Below are positions 41,925 through 52,603 of a DNA stretch of 64,000 nucleotides, in pieces. The position numbers and the translations under genes are program-made. Under the pieces are notes generated by a model that was not told the DNA's origin, made no database searches, and saw only the letters and a list, made by a program, of their open reading frames with translations. How positions within the stretch are numbered: the first letter of the stretch is position 1; every line of letters begins with the position of its first letter. This DNA comes from Emiliania huxleyi CCMP1516. Its lineage: Eukaryota > Haptophyta > Isochrysidales > Noelaerhabdaceae. The stretch is from the NCBI RefSeq assembly GCF_000372725.1, contig NW_005198751.1:629177-693176 (forward strand). Reading direction: 5' to 3'.

Positions 41925-43335
41925 TCCGCGTCAACAAGGCGCTGCGGGCGAGCCACAGCCGTCGAGAGACGGACCGGCTGGTTGCGGCGGGGAGGGTGCG
42001 GCTCAACGGCCGCGTGGCGAGCGCGGGAGACCGGCTGCAGGCAGGCAGGGGGAGTTTGGGGGGGGGGGGGGGGGGCTGGACGGCCTCCGATTCCCTCGAG
42101 AGTCCCTCGAGAGCCCCTCGAGATTCCCCCTGGCAGGCGGGGGACGTTGTGACGCTGGACGGCGTGCGGGTCGACTGGGCGCCGCTCAACGGAGCGAGCG
42201 GCGCCGTCGGCGGAGAGCGGGTCCGCTTCTCGCACCTCAAGATGTGGAACACAGAAGAATAGAGTATGACAGAATAGACTCTACTCAGGTCCGCTTCTCG
42301 TACCTCAAGATGTGGAAGCGGCGCGGCGTGATCTGCACGACGGACCGGCGCGTGCGAGGCGAGCACGCCGAGGAGGAGGAGGAGGCGGCAGGTCTGATTG
42401 GCTGCCTAGGGGAGTGTTCGATGGCCCTCTAGGCAACATCCTCGACGGGCTGTACGGGAACCTTCTAGGAACCTTCTCGGAACTGTCTCGGAGCCTTCTA
42501 GGCAACATCCTCGATGAGCTCGGCGAGGTGGAGGGCGTGGGAGAGCGCATCTTCCCGATCGGCCGCCTCGACAAGGACAGCAGCGGTCCTCTGCTGCTGC
42601 TCCCCCTCGGGCGGCAGCCTCGGGAGAGGACCTGTGAGCCCTCCCTCCCTCCCTCCTCGAGGCCTCATCCTGCTCACGTCCGACGGCGGCCTCACAAACA
42701 CGCTGCTGCGGGCGGGCGAGCGGAAGCGGAAAGAGTACATCGTGACGACGCATGTGCCCGCCACCGACGCCGACATCGCCCGGCTCGCCGCCGGCGTGGT
42801 CCTCACACGACGCTCGCCCAGTCGGACGTACCGACGGCGGCTCTTCACAGCCTCCGGCTGCGAGCAGGTCATCACGACGCTCGCCCAGTCCGACGGCCGC
42901 GCCAAGCCGCTCACCGCACGGACGCGGCCCTGCGTGGTGGAGCGGGATGCCTCGCCCGCCCAGCCGGCGCGCGGCCACGCCCCCCTGTTCGGGGGAAGGG
43001 AGACCGGCCGAGACTGGCCGAGACCAGCCGAGACCAGCCGAGGGTAGGCGCGGCTGCGGTTCGTGCTCGAGGAGGGTCGGAACCGGCAGATCCGGCGCAT
43101 GTGCGCTGCCTGCGGGCTCGACGTGATCAAGCTGCACCGCGTGGGCTTCGCGGGCATCACGCTCGCCAACTGCGGCAGGCCGGGCGCGTGGGCCTTCCTC
43201 ACCGACGCCGAGCTCGACGTGATCATGCCTGGTGGCGCGGCGGCAGCGAGCGGGCAGCAGCAGCAACAGCAGCAGCAGCAGCAGCAGCAGGCCCGGCCGC
43301 GACGGCCGCGGCAGCGGCCACGGGCGAAGGGTTAG
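40854..43335 (+). CDS. dual-domain pseudouridine synthase (RsuA/RluB type plus S4-RluF type)
   Basis: Starts MRSLLLLLLHCHAHTAVRPS, a probable signal or organelle leader. Domain 1 (about 41010-41640) has YHKPKGLVVTHSDELG, the catalytic loop GRLDQNTSGLLLLTTDG (Asp nucleophile) and LREGKNRQVRRMLHGVG. After a Gly/Glu-rich linker (41800-41930), an S4 RNA-binding domain (VNKALRASHSRRETDRLVAA, RVRLNGRVASAGDRL) precedes domain 2: FPIGRLDKDSSG, LLTSDGGLTNTLLRAGERKR, LEEGRNRQIRRMCAACGLD and HRVGFAGITL, ending in poly-Gln and a basic tail. Such enzymes convert uridine to pseudouridine in rRNA. Introns include 41463-41526, 42221-42288, 42359-42501 and 42799-42867, all bordered by duplicated exon sequence. 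Two adjacent genes remain possible, but I see no second start. Confidence 0.8.
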
Positions 43336-44199
43336 CCTCTCCGCGGCGTAGCCCCTCTACTTGTGACTGTTAATCCCGGCTTGCCGGTGTGTGCGGTGTG
43401 CCGCTCTCTCCCGAAATGGAAATCCTGTGTCGAGATTTTTTCTCCTCGCGAGGATTTTTGTCGTGTGCTGTGTAGGGGGTGCGCAGCGCCCCAAAATCCA
43501 GCAGTGTGGGATTTCGCGCAATCGCTTGACTCTGAAAAGCTCGCATAGGATTCCTATCCCTGCGGTGAGCGCTGTGGTCGCCGCAGACTGGCTCCGACTT
43601 GACGGCGGCATGGAGACGTGATGCCTCCATGCCGCCGTCGAGTCAAAATCGACATGCGAGTCGATCTTTGGCCCGCCAGAGGGATATGCGGCGTTCGGGC
43701 GACAAACAGCGCTGCGACCGCGAAGTGGCGGTGAACATGCTCCCACGGTGCCGACGCGGCGCCGGAGTGGCCGGCGCTGCTCGCCGCGACCACGATGGCT
43801 ACTCTGATGCTCCGGGCCGACCCGTCCTACCCGACGGTGGCACTCTTCCACGTCTCGGGCGTGCAGCAGAGTCACCGACGAGTCGGTCCGCGTGACTCCT
43901 CGTGTCCCGTACCGTTCTCACACATCCATAAACTCACTTTGGCCCCACTGAAGCGATGCCTCAATCCTGAATCCTCAGATTTTAGATTAGGCGGACGCTT
44001 ATCTACTCATCGGATTCGCGTGTTCTAATTCGTAACTGTCGGCGACACGGCCTTTAATAATACATGCATCGCAACTTACGCCGGGATCGCGCTTAGAGCC
44101 GCACGCGCAGGACCGCGCAACCCTGCCAATAACCGTCCCCGACAGAGCGCGCAGCACACACGCCATTGCGCCGTTGCGCGGAGCGCGCCAGAGGACCGC
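43336..44199. other. intergenic with a strong hairpin
   Basis: No supported gene. A near-perfect hairpin with 20-bp arms (43596-43615 and 43625-43644, GACTTGACGGCGGCATGGAG, one mismatch) and a 9-nt loop lies here. It is not followed by a T run. Confidence 0.55.
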
Positions 44200-44958
44200 T
44201 CACCCCTCTCTCTCGGTCAGAGCCCGAGGAGGAGCCCGGGGCAGAGCAGGAGCCCGCGGCAGGGCAGGGAGCGAGCCGAGACCCCCGAGCCGCGCTGCCA
44301 CCGCCTCCCACTGCGCAGACTCCCACTCCTGCAGCGCCTGCAGCGGTCTGTGCCGCAGCCGACCCTCGCCCCCCCGGCCGAGGCGGGGCGCGGGGAGCGT
44401 GGTGAGCAGCAGCGTGCCGGGCCAAGGCCCCGCGCTCCCAGTCCCGCCCCCGCCGCGCGAGGCTAGCACCTGCTGCACCCGCTGTCGCTGCGGCGGCTGC
44501 GCCGCGGGTTGTTGCAGCGCCATCCGTGGCCACCGCATGGCGAGGCTCTCCGCCGCGGCACCGAGCCGCCGGGCGAGCGGGCGAGCCTGCACCGCGAACT
44601 CGCACGCCGCGCCGCCCACCCGCGTCTCCCGCAGCGCCTGCCAGCAGACGCCGCGCTCGGAGAGGCGCGCGGCGCAGTCGGCACTGACAGAGCAGGCGAG
44701 CGCGACGGCGAGGATGGCCGGCAGCCGCGCCGAGAGCGGGATGGGCTGCCGCGCACGCATCCGCCGCCGCCACGCCTCGGCCGTCCGCGCGCGGAACTCG
44801 GGGTACTTTTCCGCCTCGCGCGCCGGCACGACGGCGAGGCCTAGCAGCGCGCCGGCGAGGCCACCTCCGCCCTCGGCGCGCGAGGGCGGCGCGAGCGGAC
44901 CGCGTCGCCTCGGCCGGGAGGCGGGCTCCGGAGCGACAGGGGCGTCGGTGAGCGTCAT
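44200..44958 (-). CDS. hypothetical protein, 252 aa, divergent from kelch copy 3
   Basis: Starts MTLTDAPVAPEPASRPRRRG. The middle looks like real protein: LLGLAVVPAREAEKYPEFRA, TAEAWRRRMRARQPIPLSA, a hydrophobic helix ARLPAILAVALACSVSAD, then ERGVCWQALRETRVGGAACE. The last 90 residues are Arg/Pro-rich and may be intron or untranslated. I do not recognise the family. It is divergent from kelch copy 3 about 200 bp away, as the plastid protein is from copy 1, but the two proteins are not alike. Confidence 0.5.
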   Translation of the reverse strand: MTLTDAPVAPEPASRPRRRGPLAPPSRAEGGGGLAGALLGLAVVPAREAEKYPEFRARTAEAWRRRMRARQPIPLSARLPAILAVALACSVSADCAARLSERGVCWQALRETRVGGAACEFAVQARPLARRLGAAAESLAMRWPRMALQQPAAQPPQRQRVQQVLASRGGGGTGSAGPWPGTLLLTTLPAPRLGRGGEGRLRHRPLQALQEWESAQWEAVAARLGGLGSLPALPRAPALPRAPPRALTEREG

Positions 44959-45154
44959 GCCGGCGCCGATTGCGAGTTGGCACGCTGAGAGGCTCGAGCC
45001 GTGTTGCACTTGATTTGAAGAGAAACATGCACCACACTCCTTTGGTTTTTTGTTTTTTTTCTTTCCTCCTCCGGGAATGTACGTTCTTGGCCTCGGCAGG
45101 CCTCTCCGAAAATACGGATACGTTGCCCGCGCCATTGCCCGCGCCGCCGCGCCG

Positions 45155-46341
45155 ATGGCCTCCCACCGCATCGGCGCCCGCCTGTCTGGCCTCTCGCCAG
45201 AGCAGCTCGTCGCCTTCATCGACGAGCAGGCGCCTCTCTGGAGCGCCGCCGCAATGCGCGTGGCGGAGGAGCACGCCGCTCGGCTCGCGGAGCAGCCCGA
45301 GTGGGTGCTCTCCGAGGTCCTCCTCTCGCCGGACCTCGCCCCGCACATCCTCGCCCAGCTGCCGACCAAGGAGCACGCCGCCAAGGGGACGTGCCGCGCG
45401 TGGCGCCGCGGCTGGAAGGAGACGCTGAGCGAGAGGCCGCGCCTGCTCGTGATCGGCGGCGAAGACGGCGGCGAAGGCAGCGAGGGCGAGTTCCTCAGCT
45501 CGCTGGAGCGGTACGACCCGTCAACGAATGCGTGGAGGAGGAGGCTGTGGCGCCGATGCCTTCGGCAGGAAGGTATGTCGGCACGGCGGTGCTCGATGGC
45601 AAGCTCTACGCGGCGGGCGGCGAGAGTGAGGCTGATGGCGAGGATGAGGATGGCGAGGCTGACAGCGCAACTTCCAACCTGGTGGAGCGGTACGACCTGG
45701 CCACGAACGCGTGGGAGGAAGTGGCGCCGATGGCGGAGGCGCGGAGCGACCATGGTGTGGCGGTGCTCGACGGCAAGCTGTACGCTGTGGGTGGCTGCAA
45801 CAACGCCGACGGCGACCTCAGCTCGGTGGAGCGGTACGACCCGGCGGCGAACGCGTGGGAGGCGGTGGCGCCGATGGCGGAGGCGCGGTGTGATCACGCC
45901 ATGGCGGTCCTCGACGGCAAGCTGTACGCTGTGGGCGGACAGGGTGCCGGCCACAATCGCCGCAGCTCGGTCGAGCGGTACGACCCGGCTGCCAATGCGT
46001 GGGAGGCAGTGGCGCCGATGGCGGTGGAGCGGCGCGCTCTCGCCGTGGCGGTGCTCGACGGCAAGCTGTACGCGATGGGCGGGCAGGACGACGGCTACCA
46101 CGCGCTCAGCTCGGTCGAGCGGTACGACGCGGCGACGAACGCGTGGGAGGCGGTGGCTCCGATGGCAGAGGCGCGGTTTTATCACGCCGTGGCGGTTCTC
46201 GACGGCAAGCTGTACGCTGCGGGAGGCTTCAGCAACGGCTTCCTCAGCTCGGTGGAGCGGTACGACCCGGCCGAGAATGTGTGGGAGGCGGTGGCGCCGA
46301 TGGCGACGGCGCGAGGCGCTTCTTTCGCAGTCTTGATGTAG
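45155..46341 (+). pseudogene. F-box/kelch protein copy 3, one-base frameshift
   Basis: The ATG (45155) and F-box-like N terminus are intact (MASHRIGARLSGLSPEQLVA...). At about 45534 one G is missing compared with the other copies (GCGTGGAGGAGG against GAGTGGGAGGAGG), which moves the kelch part to another frame. From there to AVLM-stop at 46341 six kelch repeats are open and well kept (VERYDPAANAWEAVAPMAEA). A single missing base in a GGAGGAGG run could be a sequencing error, in which case this is a working gene of about 394 residues. Confidence 0.7.
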
Positions 46342-46490
46342 AGCGCTCCAAGATAGTGTCCCTCCCAGCGCGACGGGTCTCTCTCTCTGTCCGAGGAGAC
46401 ACTATATCATACACTCGTCAAGGCACTGTGGCAGCTCCGAATAATTTTATACCAACAAGGCTGGCAGGAGCGGTGTGACGTGACTGCTCC
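46330..46490 (+). repeat. kelch 3' flank, duplicated at 52.3 kb
   Basis: From the last kelch codons (GTCTTGATGTAG) onward this flank is shared with 52287-52480: GAGCGCTCCAAGATAGTGTC, then GGCTGGCAGGAGCGGTGTGA and ACACGTGCCTTCAACGACTA. A shorter version of its start follows the intact kelch gene (about 60114-60190). It is probably the ancestral 3' untranslated and terminator region of the family. Confidence 0.8.
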
Positions 46491-47010
46491 ATCACACGTG
46501 CCTTCAACGACTACCGCTTAGACCGCGACCTGCTTTTAGCCCCCCGCTACCCGGTTGCACTCGTGCGACGTAGCGGGGGGCCACAACTACGTTTACGAAT
46601 CGAAAACATAAGTAGTCCCGCGAGGTGTGAATTGGCCGCCCCAGTAGCCCCCCTTCCACTGGCTGTCTCAGGTGGCGGGCGTGCTGCCCGCCCTTCTCTG
46701 TGAGAAAATTCTTTTCTCTTGTTACTTAGTCAGAGTGTCAGCTGTCCACGAGACCTGCACCTGTACCTGTGCTCTCCCCGAGACCAACCCGCGACTCCCC
46801 GCCGACTCTCTGTGTGTGTAAGTAATGGTTTGGGCGAGACAGCTTAGTGTTACGAGTCACGCTCACCCCTACCTGTCTGCTACGGGTGGACTCAGCCGAT
46901 GGCAGCAGCACATGCAGGCACGGTGGTCACAGCACGACACTGAGACTCTGAGCGACTCACACCTCTGCGCTGTCTGGTCTAGTTAGTCACCCAGTGGCAC
47001 GGGGTGAAAA
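46491..47010. other. intergenic
   Basis: No gene seen. Has a 12-bp inverted pair GCCCCCCGCTAC/GTAGCGGGGGGC (about 46539-46582) around an 18-nt loop. Confidence 0.5.
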
Positions 47011-48850
47011 CTAGCGCGTGGAGATGGGGGCGGTGCGCTGCCGGATCAGCGCCAGGAGGACGCGCCGCGCCCGGAGGCAGCTGTCCCGGAAGGCCGCCTT
47101 CTCGGCGGTGTCGAGGTTGGCAGTCGACGTCATGAAGTGCGAGCGGAAGGCCGTCTGCAGGTCGAGGAGGGTCTCTGGAACGGACTGGAGGTTGAGCGCC
47201 TTGAGCGCCTCGTAGGTCGCCTCCGTCTCCTCGATCGGCTCGTCCGCGGTCTCAGACTCCTGCCAGGGAGGGCGGTGCGGGGAGGGCGGAGTCACATAGA
47301 CAGCCAAGACAGGCACGGGGGACGCGAGAGCGAGGACTGTCCTGCGATGGAGGCGCGGAGGCGGTGGCGCTGGTGGACTCCGAGTCGGTCGCCTCGCTGG
47401 CCTGGGGCCGCATCCAGAGCGAGAGGAGGTTGCCGCGGGTGAGGCCGCCGTCGAAGTGCTCCATCACGAAGAAGTCCTCGATGGCGCGCGAGCGCGCGAC
47501 GTAGTTGACTCTCGGCTCCTCGATGGCCTCCCACCCGCGCACCGGGTCGTCCTTGAGCTTGAGCCGCTCCTGCAGCGGGCAGAGCCCTGGCTGGAGCAGG
47601 TAGACGACCTCCGCCTCGAGGCCCTTGGCCTGGTGGATGGAGGACACGAGCAGCTTCTCGCGCCCCGTTGCGACGTCGGTGTCGTAGTTCTTGCTGAGCC
47701 ACGTGACGAAGGCGGAGCGACTGAGGCATGTAGACGTCCACCTCCGTGTTTTGCTGCCGGAAGGTGGCGATGGCCTCGAACAGTGCAAGCATCATGTCGT
47801 GGTCCGAGCTCGCCGAGGAGGACGCCCTCGAGAGCTCGAGGCGCAGCGAGAGCTTGGTGACGATCGCGTTGATGGGGCCATCGAACCCGTTGAGGAGCTT
47901 GTGCATCGCCTCCTTCGTCGAAGGGCAACCGTTTATCCTCGCGTGCACGTAGCCCTTGGCCAGCAGCACGCTCCAGACCTTGACGACGTCGGCGGCGAGG
48001 CGAACCAGAATCAGCGTCGTCTTGTGCGACGGAATCGGGTACTCCCAAAAGGTGGCGTTGTCGCGATACCTGCCCTCCAGGTCGCGCATGCGGACCAACT
48101 CGTCCGTCGAGCCGGTGGCGGCCAGCGCGGGCTGCGCGCCTTTCGTGAGCACCTGCTCCCCGCTGCGGTAGTTAAGGAGGTGCTTGTGCTGGCGGGGGCA
48201 GTACTCGACCATCTCGTCGTGCGTGGCCTGCGCGAGAGCAGGGACAGATCACTGGCCAGAGTGCGGGTTGGGTGCGGCGGGTCAGACGGTCAACACACCT
48301 GGCTGCCGCCGGCCCAGAAGAAGATGCTTTGCGCGAAGTCGCCCACCATGAGCAGGTTCGCACCCTTGAGCAGCATCTGCTGGATAAACAGCCAGATGAT
48401 GTGGAACGCGTCCTGCAACTCGTCGACCAGGACGTGCGTGTAGCTTCCGAGGTCGAGGCCGAGGTAGACGGGGAGGTAGACGAGGTCCATCTGGTCATAA
48501 ACAGGCAACGGGACCCGCTGCTGCGTCACCTCGTTGAACAGGTGCGACTTGCCGTTGACCGTCAGCGAGGTGGCGACGTCGATCGACGTGCTCAACACGT
48601 TGGACGCGAGGTTGATGCCGAACTCGAGCCGGTTCTCCTCCGTTCCAAACTCGTCGTCCGGGAGCGCGAGCTTCTCCGCCAGCCGAGAAGCAGCCCGGAG
48701 TAGCATGCCTCGATGATGGTTTGCAGGTTGTACTCCGCCGAGAGGGCCAACACCGTCACCGCTGTCACCGACGTCTCGGACGCGGAGCCGGCACCGGGAA
48801 GCCACTGGTTTCTCACAGCCTGGTTCGTCGACCCGGAGGACGAGGAATGA
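47011..48850 (-). CDS. UvrD-like SF1 helicase, 5' part missing
   Basis: Motifs II to VI of a superfamily 1A DNA helicase are present in order: THVLVDELQD (motif II, about 48430), MVGDFAQSIFFWAGG (III), LLNYRSGEQVL (IV, about 48160), SSIHQAKGLEAEVVYLL (V, about 47620) and NYVARSRA (VI). These use ATP to unwind DNA. Motif I (GxGKT) is not found upstream, so the first exon(s) are missing or lost. An intron at 48228-48298 (GT-AG) is convincing. The frame shifts near 47725 and near 48700, and a last exon (about 47250 to 47011, EETEATYEALKALNLQSVPE) follows an intron ending GGCAG|GAGTCTGAG. It may be a truncated or decaying gene. Confidence 0.65.
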
Positions 48851-49650
48851 GCGCGCCCGTGTCTGCTGGCAGACCTGCTGCTGTCGTGCGTGATAGTGTC
48901 GTGCGTGATAGCGCCAGGGCAAGCCTCGTGCCGCGATTAGACGGTGTGCGCGAGTGCGGTCTGTGTGGTGAGCGGCGTCGGCATCCGCACCGTGAGTGCG
49001 CCCACTCAACCGTGCGATCGTATGTTTGCTATGTCTACTGCCTCCATATCTCCGAAAACGGACGTGTTCGATGTGGAGAGCTCAAGCCAGTGCCCCTTGG
49101 TACGGCACACGGTCGCGTCACGCCACGGATCTCGGGCATGGATGCAGGGAGCCGCCAGCACGCGCCCGTCTATCCGAAGACTCTCCTCACCGCACGCCAC
49201 TCTCTGTCCCGTCCAAAATTCGCGGAGCGTTGTACGGCACAAGTGGGAAGGAACGCGCGGCGAGCGATGCCGGCGGGTGGGGTCGATGGACGGTGACGTG
49301 TCAATAACGCTTTTGCTGAGTACAACTCACACAACAAGCGCCGCGAGAGCGTGACCACACAGATCGACTGGCGGACAAGCACAAGCGGCGACAATCGACA
49401 CGCAAACAGCACTCATCGCTGCCCGCACCGGTGCCGTCGCAAGCGCCGCGGCGATCGGCGCCTCTCCGGCGAGGCAGCCGGCGCACAAGCTGACAGCGTG
49501 GCGGCTGGCACGGACCGCGAGGGCGGGCACCGAAGAAGGCGGCTCCAGCTGGCGGCCACTTTTTGGTTCACACACAAGTCGACTGTGAACGAGAGCCATA
49601 TCTGCTCAGGAGGTACAGTTCTGACCACTTTTGACGGTTCTTCACACCTT
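48851..49650. other. intergenic
   Basis: No supported gene. A minus-strand frame at 49006-49242 (LREFWTGQRVACGEESLRID) has fair composition but no domain; it could be an upstream exon of the helicase gene. Confidence 0.45.
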
Positions 49651-49654
49651 AGAT

Positions 49655-50120
49655 ATGACCCTTAGATATCCCTTAGGTATTACCTTGGGGTATTTCCTTA
49701 GGTATATTCCTCTTGGGTATTTTCTTAGGTATTTCCTCTATGGTACATTCCTCTTTGGTATATTTCTCTCGGGAATTCACATCGGTGTATTCCTCTTTGG
49801 TACATCGGTGTATTCCTCTTTGGTATAATCCACTATGGTGTATTCTTCCTCTTGGGTATATTCCTCTGATTCACTTCGGTATATTCCTCTCGGGTATACT
49901 CCTCTGGGAATTCACTTCGGTAAATTCCTCTTGGGTATAGTCCTCTGGTTCTTGGATTCACTTTGTTATTTTCCTCTCGGGTATAGTCCTCTGGGAATTC
50001 ACTTCGGTACATTCCTCTTTGGTATATTCCCATGATTCACTTTGGTATATTCCTCTCGGGTATAATCCTCTGCGAATTCACTTCGGTACATTCCTCTTGG
50101 GTACATTTCTCTGAAGTTCC
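49655..50120. repeat. degenerate satellite of GGTATATTCCTCT units
   Basis: A/T-rich tandem array in a GC-rich setting. The basic word is GGTATATTCCTCTYGG, arranged into longer units with GGGAATTCACTTCGGTA. Repeats are imperfect; about a dozen basic words are visible. Frames across it (SLVYFSREFTSVYSSLVH) are repeat artefacts. Confidence 0.85.
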
Positions 50121-50192
50121 CCCTTGAGGGGTCGCCGGAGGCGACGCTTCCTCCAGTTCCTATGGGGGGGGGGCGACAGAGAGGATGTGGCC

Positions 50193-50395
50193 CTGAGTTA
50201 TGTGTACGCCAACTCAGGGTGTGTGGCAGCCAGCTAACCGGTTAGCTGGCTGTGTGTCTTGTGAGCCTGTTTGTGTCTGTGTGTCGCTCGTGCGTGTCGT
50301 CATCATCTGTCTCGCGTCCACCCATACCGCGCTGGTGTCCAGTCCGAGCCTGGCTGTTCTTCACCTTCCTACCTAACCTAACCTAACCTAACCTA
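50193..50395 (-). repeat. dispersed element, copy in minus orientation
   Basis: The reverse complement of 50193-50355 matches 58084-58265 at about 95 percent, apart from 12 extra bases here that form the palindrome CTAACCGGTTAG. Its far end continues into TTCACCTTCCTACCTAACCT, the inverse of the fragment at 2488-2545. Three copies at distant places mark it as a mobile or once-mobile repeat of about 200 bp. No coding capacity. Confidence 0.8.
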
Positions 50396-50742
50396 GTAGT
50401 GTCCCCAGCTATGGGCGTGTCCACGTTGGAGCCAGGTGTGGAGAGAGAGATTTTTAGAAGCCAAGAAGAATTTTGGCACTGACAGTGTGACTTGGTGTGG
50501 TGTGGACGCGAGAATAGCTCCGCCGTTCATGGAGGGAACCGATGCGAGTCGACTGGTGTGTGTCGTCGTGGTTTCGTATCAAGAATACTCACTCACTCAC
50601 CACAGAAGCCGTCATCCGCGACTCAGCTCGACAAGGGCGTGGACTGGCGCACTCAAAAAAGAAAGACGTCGCCCCCCTAATCGTGAGACGCTCGCATTCG
50701 CTAGTGGGCAAGGCGCCAAGGGACGCTCTGCAAGCCGCCATC

Positions 50743-52195
50743 ATGCAGACCTCTGTTGTGCTGCTGCCCGACGTGGGCAGCGATGCCGCGGGCCCGTTGT
50801 CGGCGCTCTCCGGAGTGCTGGGCTCGAGCCTCACCTTCGATGCAGCGCTACCGTTCACCCCGCTGCCATTCGCCTCAGCCTCGACCGCAGCACACTCCCG
50901 CGTCGGTGCCAAGCACGCGTTCTCACTCGCTCTCACGTCGCTGGCGGCAGTTTGCTCTTCCTCGGCACCGCGCCTCGTCTTGCTCACGCTTCTCCTGCTG
51001 GCGGGTCGCGGCGAGGCGTCGGGCACGATCTGCGACAACAGCGTGCCATGCTCCTCCGGCTGCCCTACCGGCGTGTATGGCACATCGCTGTGCGACGGCA
51101 GATATACGGGGACCACCGTGTATCTGTACGGCAAAGAGCTGTCGGGGACGATCCCTCCGCAGCTGGGCGACATCTCGCTGCTGAAGCACCTTAGTCTAGA
51201 GGGCAACTCCATCTCGGGCACCATCCCTGCGGAGATGAGCAAGCTCTCGCAGCTGAAGTACGTTAGGCTGTACAACAACATCATCTCGGGCACCATCCCT
51301 TCGGATATGGGCAAGCTCTCGCAGCTGTATAACCTTTGGCTGAACAACAACGCCATCTCGGGCACCATTCCTCCAGAGACGGGCAAGCTCTCACAACTGA
51401 ATATCCTTTCCCTGAACACCAACTCCATCTCGGGCACCATCCCTGCGGAGTTGAGCGAGCTCTCGCAGCATGATGTCCTTAGCCTACACAGCAACTCCAT
51501 CTCGGGCACCATCCCTTCGGAGACGGGCAAGCTCTCGCAGCTAACGTGCCTGCAGCTGTACAACAATAACATCTCTGGAACCGTGCCGTCGGAGCTCAGC
51601 GACCTGCCGCTGGAGCGCTGCTCCTTGGGCGGCGTCAACAACTTTGCCTGCCCCCTGCCCACCCTTCCCGATGTCTGCACCTTGAACTCGATCTATCCTC
51701 CGGAGTGCAACCGCGATCCTGCCGAGACGCCCCTGCCCGCTGTTAGCTCGCTGGTTGGACCAGCCCACTTTACCCGCCTGAAGACGGGTGCCCCCCCCCC
51801 CCCCCTTCCCACTCCCTTAGACCTTGCGTCTCATATGCGCCTCCACCTGCCTGCGCCTAGGCGCATGCCGCACCGACAACGAGGGCAACTTCGTCGACTT
51901 GTGGGGTAAGTCCTACCCTGAATGCCACGACTTGTGCCTCTACGACATCGCTTGCGCCGGCGCGTACGCCTCCCTTTCCCTTCCGCCTGGCCGCCCGGGC
52001 ACCGTGGAAGGTGAGAGAAAGGTCCAGTCTCCGACACTCACCGACCCGACTCGTGCAGGCTTCGAGCACACCGCGGCTGGTTTCCTCTTCGACAAGGCCT
52101 CGCGCTGCAAGCTTCACCGCGGCACGATCCTGTCGACGCTGCCGGTTGCTGGGGCGGTGTGCTTCAGGAAAAGTTTGCGCGTGCACGTTCATTAG
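50743..52195 (+). CDS. plant-type leucine-rich repeat protein with C-terminal Cys-rich domain
   Basis: ATG at 50743 (another in frame at 50542). A hydrophobic segment near residues 75-95 (LVLLTLLLLAGRGEAS) may be an internal signal or anchor. Then ICDNSVPCSSGCPTGVYG and seven 24-residue LRRs with the plant extracellular consensus (LSLEGNSISGTIPAEMSKLS), and a Cys cap (CPLPTLPDVC). After a C-rich intron ending at 51860, a Cys-rich exon reads CRTDNEGNFVDLWGKSYPEC, HDLCLYDIACAGAY and, after a second GC-AG-like intron, GFEHTAAGFLFDKASRCKLH, resembling apple/PAN domains. Likely a cell-surface or secreted recognition protein. A kelch 3' flank follows directly. Confidence 0.7.
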
Positions 52196-52286
52196 GGCTG
52201 CTTTGCTCGATGTGGGTGCGGACTCCGGGAATGTATTTGGAGTACTCTCATGGGATCGTGACACAGCTCCACTGGCCGCTCAAAAC

Positions 52287-52487
52287 GTCTTGATGTAGAG
52301 CGCTCCAAGATAGTGTCCCTCCCAGCGCGACGGGTCTCTGTCAGACACTACTACTCGTGTCAAGGCACTGTGTGGCACCTGTGAGGAGTCTCAAAGGTAC
52401 TGAATCCTTCTGGTTTTATACTAAAAAGGCTGGCAGGAGCGGTGTGACGTGACTCTCCATCACACACGTGCCTTCAACGACTACGGG
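52287..52487 (+). repeat. orphan kelch 3' flank
   Basis: Begins with the kelch C-terminal codons (GTCTTGATGTAG) and continues with the flank also seen at 46330-46490, but no kelch gene precedes it: the LRR gene does. A scar of ectopic recombination or of a lost kelch copy. Confidence 0.8.
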
Positions 52488-52603
52488 AACCTTTTTTATT
52501 TTTTGCGAACGGCGCCGTCCGTCCGCGCGTGCTGCTGCCGGCTGCCGCCGCCGCCGCCGCTCCACCCGATCCCCGTGTGTCGTGAGAGTAATGCTTGTCC
52601 CTG

